DNA of 49,448 bases from Eubacterium sp. (GCA_029266335.1 JAQSXC010000010.1:1-49448), one strand, 5' to 3'; numbered from the stretch's first letter, positions 32,742 through 41,199 are shown. The notes: a model not told the origin generated them from the letters alone. Numbers and translations: made by a program.

Positions 32742-33425
32742 GTGTCAAATAATAGAAACGGAAAAAGCAGACGTGTAGCTGCAAAAAAAACAGCCGGAAA
32801 AAGATTTACACCGAGTCAGATCGGCTTGTTGGCTATTGTAGGTATTATTGCTTTAATCATAATTCTGGGGGTTATTGGTGATAACCTTCCCCGTAATTAC
32901 TATCTTAAAGATGTCAAAATAATGTCAGGTACAATTGCTCAAAAGGAATTTGCAGACGGGAAGAACTATATAAAAATAAGGCCTGAAAATGCTGAGTCAT
33001 CTGTATATTTAAATGAAGATGATTCATGGATTGAAGTTAACACTGCTTTTTTTGAGAAGCACCCTCTCAATGGCGATATAGGGGTAAGACTGGATAACCT
33101 GGATATATACAAGAAGAAATACTGGGGATTGTTTGGTTCCGGGCAATCTTTTGAAAAAAACCTGTGGAGTATAAATGAAGTGTATGATGCGTTAACAGAT
33201 GCTCAAAATGCCAATCCCGGCAAGAATTTTACCCGGCAGGCCAAAATTGAAAAGAAAAAGATTACAAAGCGCGGAGATCACTTTTTTGTAATAAACTCAG
33301 ACCAGAGAAGCATGCCTGTTATGGTAGATGAAAAAGTATATGAGAAATATCAGGTAAATGACAGCATAAGCTGCGAGTTTGAGTCCATTGGGGATTTAAC
33401 AAGACTTGTAAAGGTTAATGGGTAG
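32742..33425 (+). CDS. Membrane-anchored protein, last gene of the ATP-grasp operon
   Basis: 227 residues from GTG 32742, with AAGGAG nine bases ahead and 13 bases after the ATP-grasp stop. A strongly basic N-terminus (NNRNGKSRRVAAKKTAGKRF) is followed by one membrane helix (about 28-45, LLAIVGIIALIIILGVIG), so about 180 residues probably face outside. The body has two beta-rich parts, ISGTIAQKEFADGKNYIKI and a later KIEKKKITKRGDHFFVINSD, separated by YWGLFGSGQSFEKNLWSINE. No family recognised. Tight spacing places it with the preceding five genes. A role as an extracytoplasmic partner of the lipoprotein is a guess. Confidence 0.68.
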   Translation: MSNNRNGKSRRVAAKKTAGKRFTPSQIGLLAIVGIIALIIILGVIGDNLPRNYYLKDVKIMSGTIAQKEFADGKNYIKIRPENAESSVYLNEDDSWIEVNTAFFEKHPLNGDIGVRLDNLDIYKKKYWGLFGSGQSFEKNLWSINEVYDALTDAQNANPGKNFTRQAKIEKKKITKRGDHFFVINSDQRSMPVMVDEKVYEKYQVNDSISCEFESIGDLTRLVKVNG

Positions 33426-33478
33426 AGTATGATGTTCTGAGAATTCTATTCTGCTTAAAATAATTCTATAAACCAGAG

Positions 33479-33522
33479 ATTAAAATCAATTTATAAATTA
33501 ATTAAAATCAATTTATAAATTA
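33479..33522 (+). repeat. Perfect 22-bp tandem repeat, two copies
   Basis: Two identical adjacent 22-base units (33479-33500 and 33501-33522), each containing the 12-bp palindrome AATTTATAAATT, with a short third start after. They lie in the gap between the ATP-grasp operon and the ABC exporter and upstream of a TATAAT box (33554-33559). Possible tandem operator. Confidence 0.85.
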
Positions 33523-33556
33523 ATTCAATATACTATCTCCTTCTACTTGGTGATAT

Positions 33557-33597
33557 AATATTCTGATAGCCAAAGTCATGGCCTCAGAATATTTTTA
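33557..33597 (+). terminator. Hairpin with T-run just before the ABC exporter
   Basis: AATATTCTGA (33557-33566) pairs perfectly with TCAGAATATT (33584-33593); inner GCC/GGC adds pairs, and TTTTT follows. It may end the upstream operon or attenuate the exporter, whose ribosome site begins right after it. A TATAAT at 33554-33559 overlaps its left arm. Confidence 0.6.
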
Positions 33598-33608
33598 TGG
33601 AGTGAAAT

Positions 33609-35336
33609 ATGAAATACATTATTAGACTTTTCAAGCTGGCAAAGCCCTGGGCCAAATACCTGGTGGTATCTACAATTTCATTGTTTTTGATTTCGGGAAT
33701 AAACCTGTTTGCACCCTACATAACTTCAAAAATCATAGCAATTATGGAAAAGGGAGATTACAAAAAATCAATTGATACCATAGTTATCCTGGCCTTGATT
33801 CTTTTGGGATCTTTTGCTTTAAGAGCAGTATTCCAGTTCCTGAACAATTACTTTGCTCATGTTGCCTCATGGAGTCTGGTAGCCCGTCTTCGCGGAGTAC
33901 TTTATGACCACTTCCAGAAACTGTCCATGAGCTATTATCACGACAAACAGACCGGACAGCTTATGTCCAGAGTTGTAAATGATATCAATACCTTTGAAAA
34001 CCTTATAGCCCACGCCATACCCGACCTGATCACCAATATTGTTACATTGGTGGGTGTTCTGGTTATCCTGGTTTTTATTAACCCGCTGCTTTCCTTATTT
34101 GTCTGTATTCCCATACCTTTAATCGCATTTATGTCCATTGTCCTTCGCAGAATAAGGAAGTACTTCAAGGTAGGACAGGCGAAAATAGCTGAATTGAATG
34201 CGGTATTACAGGACAATTTCTCGGGTATGAAGGAAATACAGGTATTTAACAAGCAGGAATACGAGCTGGGCAAAATTGCTGAAAAATCAAATGAACATTC
34301 GACTGCCTTGATTAAGGCACTTTTTTACTCGGGTATATTAAATCCTGCTGTTAATTTTATTTCATCAATAGGAACCGTTATTGTATTGATTGTGGGACCT
34401 TTGCTGGCATTAAAAACCGGACTTGGCATATCTGAGGTGGTTGCCTTTTTGCTTTACCTGAATTTATTCTATACACCGATATCAACGCTCACCAGAGTGG
34501 TTGAGGATATGCAGCAGGCTCTTGCAGGAGCCGAAAGAGTATTTGAAGTGCTGGATACAGATCCTGACATCAAGGATAAGCCTGAGGCCAGAAAAGTAGG
34601 AAAACTCTCAGGTGCAGTGGAATTCAAAAACGTAAGCTTTTCTTATAAAGGAAATATTTCTGTACTGGATGATATCAGCTTTAAGGTTCAAGCTGGACAG
34701 ATGATTGCTCTTGTAGGTCCTACCGGAGTGGGAAAAACCACAGTATCTGCACTTATCGCCCGTTTCTATGATCCAAACTCCGGGAAAATAATGATGGATG
34801 GCATTGATATAAAGGACATGACGCTGGAAACTCTCAGGAATCAGCTGAGTATAGTTCTTCAGGACGTTTTTCTGTTTAATGGCACAATAGCTGAAAATAT
34901 TGCCTACGGCTGCAGAAACGCATCCCGTGAACAGATTGAAGAAGCAGCCCGGGCTGCCTGTATTGATGAATATATAAGTTCTCTGCCCGAAAAATATGAC
35001 ACAGTCATTGGGGAAAGAGGTGTACGTCTCAGCGGAGGGCAGAAACAGAGAATTTCCATAGCACGTTCTGTTTTAAGAAACTCTCCCATACTTATTCTGG
35101 ATGAAGCTACCTCTGCTGTGGATACTGAAACTGAAACCGAAATTCAGAAGGCCATTAACCAGATAGCTGGTACTAGAACTCTGATTGTTATTGCACATAG
35201 ATTGTCAACCGTAAAGAGGGCAGACAGGATAATTGTACTTGAAAACGGTAAGATAGCCGAGCAGGGCCAGCATGAAGAATTGATGAAATTGGACGGTGTT
35301 TACGCTAACCTGTGCAACATTCAAAGCTTAACGTAA
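33609..35336 (+). CDS. ABC exporter, fused membrane and ATPase domains (MsbA/LmrA-like)
   Basis: 575 residues; TGGAGTG precedes ATG 33609. Six membrane helices in the N-terminal ~310 residues, with the type-IV exporter pattern HDKQTGQLMSRVVNDINTFE and coupling helix region. The ATPase shows Walker A GPTGVGKTT (370-378), Q-loop (VLQDVFLFNGTIAENIAYG), signature LSGGQKQRISIARS, Walker B ILILDEATSAVD and H-loop IAHRLSTV. As a half-size exporter it would work as a homodimer, moving lipids, drugs or peptides outwards. No partner gene is adjacent; a strong terminator follows, so it is monocistronic. Confidence 0.94.
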   Translation: MKYIIRLFKLAKPWAKYLVVSTISLFLISGINLFAPYITSKIIAIMEKGDYKKSIDTIVILALILLGSFALRAVFQFLNNYFAHVASWSLVARLRGVLYDHFQKLSMSYYHDKQTGQLMSRVVNDINTFENLIAHAIPDLITNIVTLVGVLVILVFINPLLSLFVCIPIPLIAFMSIVLRRIRKYFKVGQAKIAELNAVLQDNFSGMKEIQVFNKQEYELGKIAEKSNEHSTALIKALFYSGILNPAVNFISSIGTVIVLIVGPLLALKTGLGISEVVAFLLYLNLFYTPISTLTRVVEDMQQALAGAERVFEVLDTDPDIKDKPEARKVGKLSGAVEFKNVSFSYKGNISVLDDISFKVQAGQMIALVGPTGVGKTTVSALIARFYDPNSGKIMMDGIDIKDMTLETLRNQLSIVLQDVFLFNGTIAENIAYGCRNASREQIEEAARAACIDEYISSLPEKYDTVIGERGVRLSGGQKQRISIARSVLRNSPILILDEATSAVDTETETEIQKAINQIAGTRTLIVIAHRLSTVKRADRIIVLENGKIAEQGQHEELMKLDGVYANLCNIQSLT

Positions 35337-35373
35337 TTATTATTAAAATAACGATTATAAAAATTAAATCCCG

Positions 35374-35416
35374 AGCTCTATACCTGTTTATGGATCAAAA
35401 GGTATAGAGCTTTTTT
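35374..35416 (+). terminator. Intrinsic terminator of the ABC exporter
   Basis: AGCTCTATACCT (35374-35385) pairs perfectly over 12 bp with AGGTATAGAGCT (35400-35411), then TTTTTT. Confidence 0.93.
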
Positions 35417-35491
35417 CATTCAGTTTATTGTCATAAATTATATAGATCAACAGCATTTATAAAAGTTATAAGGCATTAATAAAATTTCATA

Positions 35492-35522
35492 TTGACATTG
35501 ACGTAATGACAACCTATATAAT
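35492..35522 (+). promoter_or_regulatory. MerR-type promoter with 19-bp spacer
   Basis: TTGACA (35492-35497) and TATAAT (35517-35522) are separated by 19 bases, the over-long spacing that MerR activators correct by twisting DNA. The spacer holds a dyad TTGACGTAATGACAA (35498-35512; TTGxC...GxCAA arms) where such a protein would bind. The gene downstream encodes a MerR protein, so autoactivation is likely. Confidence 0.82.
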
Positions 35523-35581
35523 GGATATTGAGGTAAAACACAGCAAAAAGAACCTGATTTGTGTCAAGGGAGAAATATAGA

Positions 35582-37330
35582 ATGGAAACAAGGCTTACAG
35601 TGGGACAATTAGCTCAGAAGTACAATATTTCGGCCAGGGCAATACGGCATTATGAAAACCTGGGGCTAATAGAGAGCAGCAGGGATGAAGAGTCCAACTA
35701 CAGAATTTATGGGGAAAATGAATCTGAACGGTTATCTCAGATAATATTGTTTAAGGGAATGGGTTTTTCACTGAAGGAAATATCTGCAATTATTACTTCT
35801 GAGGGAAAGAAGAACACCATAGTAAGCATAATACGAAACAGACTCAGGAGTCTTGAGAAGAAGTCCATTATTTATAGCAACTGTATTAAAATTCTCAATG
35901 AATTTCTTGAGGTTTGCAGTAATCAAGCAGATGAAAGCATAGATAGTATAGGTCTTTTGAGCGGACTTGACTCAATAAGAGTGCTTGATGAATCAGCCGC
36001 AGCAACAAATAAAATTCTCCCCGGAAAGAAGTTAGCCATACTGAAGGATAAGGATCTTGATGTACTGAAGCTGGTCAGAGCTGAAGATTTTAATGCCTTG
36101 TATCTTCCTTTCATACTCGGACAGGAAGATGCAGATATCCTGGAAAATTTCTTTATAAACCACAGAAGATACTTTGGGCTGAATAATGTTATTCTCTCAG
36201 ATGGAAAGAATCTGAGCGATATATATAATTCATATAAAATGGCAGAAATTATTAAATCCAAAATTGCAGATACTCTGTTAAATTCCGAAGGGAATGAATT
36301 GAATCCTCTAATAACCTATAAGGAAGTAGTTCAGAATTTATGCGATATAATTGTCATGAATATGGAGTTTGAGCCCGGCGAAAGTATTGAGGTTATAGAA
36401 TTGAAACTGGCAGTCGCCATATTTATGAAGGCAATTGAGATACTGGAGTTTTCGGACAGATTGTCTGAGGAAAATATAAAAATGATCTCAAAGGCGTTGG
36501 AATTGGAGTTAACAGAAAACAGTGCCCGGCAGCTTAAGAATGCAATAACCGACATTTATCACTGTAACGGCAGGCTTGCATATAATTTAATTCAAATAGT
36601 CAACAGTGCCGTAAAAAGGCAGGTGCTGGCCGGCCTGTTTCTTGCAATGACCGATTACGACAGCCTGAACAGCAAGGACTGGCTTTTGGATAGAGCTCTT
36701 GATATGGCAGTCAGGTTTATCTGGTCCCATGACATTGAAGTTATAGGTCAGCCCTATAAGACTTTAACACAGGTTATTACACAGATAGCTTTAATCAGAG
36801 CCAGAAATTTGTATGTTCCAACCTCTTATATAATCCCCGAAATAGTATACAGGGAGGAAACTAAAATTATTGGCATATCTGTCAGAACCACAGAAGAGAA
36901 CGGACTGAGTGACAGAGAAATTCCTGAAATGGAGAATAAGTATTTTGAAATGGGCCTGGCAGAATTCATTCCCGGACGGATAAATCCCGGAATAAGAATT
37001 GGTGCCGCCTGCAGATATGAAGACAATTATTTTACTTTTATAACAGGGGAAGAGGTACAAAATCTTGAGTATATTCCGGAGGGAATGACGGGAGAAGTAT
37101 TGCCGGCCGGTACATATGCTGTATTTACAATACGTGGAGGTCCCTTTCCATATAGAGTTATTGAAATGAACAGTTATGCATATCAGACCTGGCTGCCGGC
37201 ATCGGATTACCAGTATGATTTCAGGCCGCACCTGCTTATTGGTGAACGTGAGGTTATTGGAAAAACAGGCTGTGTGGATTCCTTCATGAAGGTATGCATC
37301 CCAGTCAGGCTGAAGGAGGAGAGTGTATGA
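35582..37330 (+). CDS. Large MerR-family regulator with C-terminal effector-binding (GyrI-like) domain
   Basis: 582 residues from ATG 35582, with GGGAG nine bases ahead. Residues 4-75 are the MerR helix-turn-helix (TVGQLAQKYNISARAIRHYE ... GMGFSLKEISAII), followed by a dimer helix. About 100-400 is a long helical middle part of unknown type. The C-terminal ~170 residues (IIPEIVYREETKIIGISVRT ... LPAGTYAVFTIRGG) match the AraC/GyrI-type effector-binding domain, which captures hydrophobic or cationic drugs (BmrR style). It is far longer than a usual MerR (about 130-280 aa) because of the middle segment. It overlaps the next gene by four bases and has a 19-bp-spacer promoter. Confidence 0.87.
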   Translation: METRLTVGQLAQKYNISARAIRHYENLGLIESSRDEESNYRIYGENESERLSQIILFKGMGFSLKEISAIITSEGKKNTIVSIIRNRLRSLEKKSIIYSNCIKILNEFLEVCSNQADESIDSIGLLSGLDSIRVLDESAAATNKILPGKKLAILKDKDLDVLKLVRAEDFNALYLPFILGQEDADILENFFINHRRYFGLNNVILSDGKNLSDIYNSYKMAEIIKSKIADTLLNSEGNELNPLITYKEVVQNLCDIIVMNMEFEPGESIEVIELKLAVAIFMKAIEILEFSDRLSEENIKMISKALELELTENSARQLKNAITDIYHCNGRLAYNLIQIVNSAVKRQVLAGLFLAMTDYDSLNSKDWLLDRALDMAVRFIWSHDIEVIGQPYKTLTQVITQIALIRARNLYVPTSYIIPEIVYREETKIIGISVRTTEENGLSDREIPEMENKYFEMGLAEFIPGRINPGIRIGAACRYEDNYFTFITGEEVQNLEYIPEGMTGEVLPAGTYAVFTIRGGPFPYRVIEMNSYAYQTWLPASDYQYDFRPHLLIGEREVIGKTGCVDSFMKVCIPVRLKEESV

Positions 37331-38748
37331 CACCGGAGAGATCAACTCCTGCCAGGCAGGGCCTGAATACTGATAAGCTTTTTTCATTAGTTAAATATAT
37401 TAATGAAAGTCATATAGGTATTAACAGCTTTATGGTCTTAAAAAATGGAAATATTGTTACTGAAGCATATTTTTATCCTTACCATAATGCTGTAGAATAC
37501 CAAATTGATAACTGCACCTCTATTGTCATAGCAACCCTGGTCGGAATTGCTATTAAAGAGGGATATATTGGTAGTGAAAAGGATCGTGTTATTGATTATT
37601 TTACTGATATACCACAGGAGGATTTTGCCCGAAAAGAGGTAATCACTATTGAACATCTGCTTAACATGTCCTCAGGCATGGAATGGAATGATGTGAGCTT
37701 TAATGAAAACAACTCCTTAAATAAACTTTGGCACAGCGATAATTCTTCAGAATTTATTATAAGCAGACCCATGGTTCATGAGCCCGGAGTAAAATACAAT
37801 CATAATCTTGGGGGGATTCATCTGCTCTCCGCCATTCTGCAAAAGGCCACCGGAATGGCTGTTCCTGCGTATGCTTTTGAAAAATTATTTAAGCCCCTGG
37901 GTATAAATGCACCTGAATGGGCTGAAGACAGACAGAATGTTGCAATGGGTTTTTATGGCCTGTGTCTGAAACTGGAGGATATGGCAAAGATGGGCCAATT
38001 ATATCTGCAGAAGGGCAGCTGGAACGGAGTACAAATTGTCCCTGAAGCCTGGATAACGGCTTCCACCAAAAAGCATATGGATACTCCCGAAGGACCATGG
38101 AGCTTTTACGGCTGCGGATATGTCTGGAATATGAACAGATTTGGAGGCTATTGCGTCAAAAGTCTTAAAGGTTATTCGATTTATGTACTGCCGAGATACT
38201 CCATTGTAATTGCCATGGCCGGTTCATTACTGATTCAGGAGCTCCATTTACCCGAAACGTTGATCGAGACATACATACTTCCGGCGGCGAAGCATATGGT
38301 GGAGAGAAATGGAGTCTCCAGGCAGGAACAGCTTGACAGGCTGCTTGAGGAAATATCCGCCCCTCCGAAGTCCAAACCTGTCCGTATGCTGCCCAAAACA
38401 GCGTTACTGATATCAGGTATTACATATGGAATGGAGCCTACAATAGAAGAAGAGAAATTCACATTTTATTTTAAAGACAAGGATCAGTGTAAAATGATTG
38501 TGCAGTTGTACGGCAACACTTATGAAATGTGGATCGGGCTTGATGGTGTGTATAGGGTAACTCACACAGATGCATATAAAGGCTATTGGGAAAACAGTAA
38601 GGTCTTCATTCTGGAAAAGAAAATGCTCCGGGGTTCTGGTGAAATAAAATACAGGTTTGGCTTTGATTCAGACAAACTGACCGTAAATGTTTGGGCAAGC
38701 TTTGCAAACGGAGAAATCGGAGCTTCAGCGGGAAAACGTGAGCAATAG
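37327..38748 (+). CDS. Serine-hydrolase (class C beta-lactamase) fold protein, catalytic SxxK lost
   Basis: 473 residues; ATG 37327 (ATGA overlap with the MerR gene, GAAGGAGG ahead). The fold is clear from TLVGIAIKEGYIGSEKDRVI, ITIEHLLNMSSGMEWND, the YNHNLGGIHLLSAILQKATG region (Y-x-N-like) and KPLGINAPEW. At the place where active family members have S-x-x-K just before the T/S-L-V-G-I-A helix, this protein reads N62-C-T-S65, so both nucleophile and base are replaced. It has no signal peptide. The last 110 residues resemble the C-terminal domain of serine-hydrolase relatives. It is probably a ligand-binding pseudoenzyme co-expressed with, and perhaps serving, the regulator. The substitution should be checked against homologues. 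Confidence 0.82.
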   Translation: MTPERSTPARQGLNTDKLFSLVKYINESHIGINSFMVLKNGNIVTEAYFYPYHNAVEYQIDNCTSIVIATLVGIAIKEGYIGSEKDRVIDYFTDIPQEDFARKEVITIEHLLNMSSGMEWNDVSFNENNSLNKLWHSDNSSEFIISRPMVHEPGVKYNHNLGGIHLLSAILQKATGMAVPAYAFEKLFKPLGINAPEWAEDRQNVAMGFYGLCLKLEDMAKMGQLYLQKGSWNGVQIVPEAWITASTKKHMDTPEGPWSFYGCGYVWNMNRFGGYCVKSLKGYSIYVLPRYSIVIAMAGSLLIQELHLPETLIETYILPAAKHMVERNGVSRQEQLDRLLEEISAPPKSKPVRMLPKTALLISGITYGMEPTIEEEKFTFYFKDKDQCKMIVQLYGNTYEMWIGLDGVYRVTHTDAYKGYWENSKVFILEKKMLRGSGEIKYRFGFDSDKLTVNVWASFANGEIGASAGKREQ

Positions 38749-38834
38749 AGTTTAAAAAAGCTGATATAAGTTTATTCTATATGCATGTACAAAAGTAAAA
38801 GCATTTAAAAAAACTAAGGAGAGGTTGGAAGGAT

Positions 38835-39446
38835 ATGTCGAGCAAATTTCAAAATTTCTGGTATTATTACAAGTTTCATGTAATAGTTATATTTTTCATT
38901 GCGCTTTCAATTGTAATTGCGGTACTTTTAACGGGGAAAAGAACTGACCCTGATATTCAGATCGGCTATGTTACCGATGGCAGGGAAATAAGCGAAGAGG
39001 CAAAGGCGAATATTAACAAATACTTCGAAAATGTGATTACGGATGTAAATGAGGATAACGAAAAGTTGCTAAGCTTCATCCCTTTGATTGGGCCGCGAGT
39101 GGATCTGGAATTTGCTTCTGACGGAGCACAGATTATACTTATGGATAGCAATACGCTGGTCAAATATAAAGATATGGGAGCACTAGAGCCATTGGATGCC
39201 TTTGTGAAAAAGCATGGAATGGATGTCAGCGGAAATACAGAGGTCATGTCCAGGGCTGAGGGCGATAATGTGGAACATATTTTTGCCCTGCCTATGAGAA
39301 ATATAAAGTTTCTGCTGGATGCAGGCTTTCCTGCGGAGGATTACTATTTGACTGTCAGAGTTGAATATGATAAGAATAAAGAATCAAATATAAAAAATAA
39401 AAATGCGTATGCAATTATGGACCAAATGTTGGACTATAAGGAGTAA
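38835..39446 (+). CDS. Membrane-anchored extracytoplasmic protein, unknown function
   Basis: 203 residues; GGAAGG sits close before ATG 38835. A short aromatic cytoplasmic N-terminus (MSSKFQNFWYYYKFH) leads into one membrane helix (about 16-33) and an outside domain from TGKRTDPDIQIGYVTDG. The domain resembles the lobes of solute-binding proteins in miniature: PDIQIGYVTDGREISEEAKA, a strand AQIILMDSNTLVKYKD, and the typical GALEPLDAFVKKHGMD. No lipobox or catalytic motif. Similar short proteins starting with WxYYKxHxx and a helix are common in Clostridia, with no known function. A terminator lies about 85 bases downstream. Confidence 0.72.
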   Translation: MSSKFQNFWYYYKFHVIVIFFIALSIVIAVLLTGKRTDPDIQIGYVTDGREISEEAKANINKYFENVITDVNEDNEKLLSFIPLIGPRVDLEFASDGAQIILMDSNTLVKYKDMGALEPLDAFVKKHGMDVSGNTEVMSRAEGDNVEHIFALPMRNIKFLLDAGFPAEDYYLTVRVEYDKNKESNIKNKNAYAIMDQMLDYKE

Positions 39447-39529
39447 TAACAGTAAAAATAATAATATTTATTATAGTATTGAAATATTGAAAGGAAATCC
39501 CTGTCAATTATTAAAAGATTCTAATATAT

Positions 39530-39569
39530 CACTTGCCGGCTATTTAACCGGCAGGTGATTATTTTTATT
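39530..39569 (+). terminator. Intrinsic terminator
   Basis: CACTTGCCGG (39530-39539) pairs with CCGGCAGGTG (39548-39557) with one G-U, followed by an AT-rich run with TTTTT at 39562-39566. It separates the 38835 gene from the PadR unit. Confidence 0.75.
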
Positions 39570-39586
39570 AAGCAGAGCAAATAATA

Positions 39587-39634
39587 TTGACAAAATATAT
39601 CAGAGTGATACAATAAAAATATATCACTCTGATA
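39587..39634 (+). promoter_or_regulatory. Promoter and perfect inverted-repeat operator of the second PadR gene
   Basis: -35 TTGACA (39587-39592) and -10 TACAAT (39609-39614), 16-base spacer. TATCAGAGTGATA (39598-39610) and TATCACTCTGATA (39622-39634) are perfect 13-bp inverted copies, and each is itself a TATCA-NNN-TGATA palindrome. The first copy fills the spacer and overlaps the -10 box. This strongly suggests PadR autorepression; the sequence differs from the operator of the PadR gene at 2385. Confidence 0.85.
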
Positions 39635-39653
39635 CATTTTTAAGGAGATGTTT

Positions 39654-40214
39654 ATGAAAAATAAAACCATGTATGCCGTTCTTGGCGTACTCAGCCTTTT
39701 AGGACCAATGTCAGGCTATGATATAAAGAGATTCTGCGACAAAAGTATCTCATACTTCTGGAATGAGAATTTCGGACATTTATATCCCGTATTAGCCCAA
39801 CTTGAGGCTTCAGGACTTGTTGAAAGAGACAATAACGAACAGCCTTCCAGAAGAAAAAGCTTTTCTATTACAGGGACGGGTATGGCAGCTTTCAGGAACT
39901 GGTTGGTCGAGCCGGTTGAATATCAGCCTGAAAGGTCTGAACTCCTGCTCAAACTTTCCTTTGGAAGCAAAATGAAGCTGGAAGAAACTCTTGATATGCT
40001 GAAAGCTGCCAGAGAAAGAAATGAGTTGAAGTTTAAGCAGTTAAGTGATATTTATGCCTATTACCTTGAGAATAAGGAATCGCAGAAAAAGCCTCAGTAC
40101 CCATATTGGCTTGTAACTCTCAGGTATGGAATAACATCGCTTGAGGCTTCTCTGAAGTGGTTTGACGAAACAGAGGAATATCTGAAAAATTTTAATGGAG
40201 GTGAAGAGGCGTAG
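39654..40214 (+). CDS. PadR-family transcriptional regulator (second)
   Basis: 186 residues from ATG 39654, with TAAGGAGATG ahead; an ATG at 39648 overlaps that site. The PadR winged helix covers about 1-85: MYAVLGVLSLLGPMSGYDIK, then HLYPVLAQLEASGLVERDNN and the wing PSRRKSFSITGTGMAAFRNW. A helical Vir_C-type dimerisation part follows (about 90-186). It probably represses itself and the metallo-beta-lactamase-fold gene that starts 16 bases after its stop. The inducer is unknown; such pairs usually answer to aromatic or antibiotic-like compounds. Confidence 0.9.
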   Translation: MKNKTMYAVLGVLSLLGPMSGYDIKRFCDKSISYFWNENFGHLYPVLAQLEASGLVERDNNEQPSRRKSFSITGTGMAAFRNWLVEPVEYQPERSELLLKLSFGSKMKLEETLDMLKAARERNELKFKQLSDIYAYYLENKESQKKPQYPYWLVTLRYGITSLEASLKWFDETEEYLKNFNGGEEA

Positions 40215-40230
40215 AAAGCCTCGGTGTATT

Positions 40231-40986
40231 ATGAAGATAGCAGAAGGATTGGCAGTGCTGGAATTGGAGCCGAATGTTCCAAATGTTGGCGGATTAATGT
40301 ATCCGGTTTTAGTCTGGGATGACAGGGAAGCTGTACTGGTTGATGCAGGACTGCCGGGTCAGGGAGACAGAATTCTGGAGCTTGTCTCTAAGGAAGGAGT
40401 ACAGCCTGAAAGGCTTACAAAAATTATCATAACTCATCATGATATGGATCATATCGGCAGCCTGGCTCAAATTACAGCTCTAGCTGGAAGTAGGCAGCAG
40501 GAGCTAAAGGTTGAAGTACTGTCCCATGAAATTGAAAAACCTTATATACAGGGAGAATTGATGCCGATAAAATTTACTCCCGAGATGCTGGAGCAACTCA
40601 AAAAACAATTGGCGGAATTACCTCAGGAGCACCAGAAAGAGTTTCAGGCAATGTTTGCTGCCAATAAGCCAAAAGTTACCGGGACAGTAAGCCATAAGCT
40701 GGAGCTTCAATGCTGCGGAGGCATGACTGTGATTCATACTCCGGGTCATACTCCGGGGCACATTTGTATTTACCTTAAAAAATTTAAAACACTGATAGCT
40801 GGAGATGCACTTAATGCTGACAGCGGTGAACTTATGGGTCCCAACCCTCAGCATACCTATGATATGGCGAAGGCAAAACAATCTCTTACTGCTCTGGCGG
40901 ACTTTGATATACAACGAATCCTCTGTTATCATGGAGGCGTTGTGGCTGGAGACTTGAACAGTAAAATCAAAGAGCTTTCATTTTGA
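40231..40986 (+). CDS. Metallo-beta-lactamase-fold hydrolase
   Basis: 251 residues. ATG 40231 is chosen because it follows the PadR stop; the ribosome site is weak (TCGGTG), and an in-frame ATG at 40195 inside the PadR gene is an alternative. Metal-binding motifs: ITHHDMDHIGS (H69, D71, D73, H74; an H-x-D-x-D-H variant of the usual H-x-H-x-D-H), the second-site histidine in HTPGHTPGH, an aspartate in AGDAL, and YHGG near the end. This group includes hydrolases of lactones, thioesters and phosphoesters. Its pairing with PadR suggests detoxification or signal breakdown. No signal peptide. Confidence 0.87.
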   Translation: MKIAEGLAVLELEPNVPNVGGLMYPVLVWDDREAVLVDAGLPGQGDRILELVSKEGVQPERLTKIIITHHDMDHIGSLAQITALAGSRQQELKVEVLSHEIEKPYIQGELMPIKFTPEMLEQLKKQLAELPQEHQKEFQAMFAANKPKVTGTVSHKLELQCCGGMTVIHTPGHTPGHICIYLKKFKTLIAGDALNADSGELMGPNPQHTYDMAKAKQSLTALADFDIQRILCYHGGVVAGDLNSKIKELSF

Positions 40987-41199
40987 TTTTAATTACGTGA
41001 TTTTCTTTTTATGAGACTTTTTTATGCAACTAGTAATTTTGAATAAAGTGAACTTCGTCAATGAATCCGTATAATCTGCTTATTACTATAGAATTGAATT
41101 TAGTTATGGAAATTACTTAACGTAAATATATTGTTTTTTAATTTATGTGATATAATTATCTAAAGTTATTAAGCAGAGTACAGGAGGGTTATTATATAT

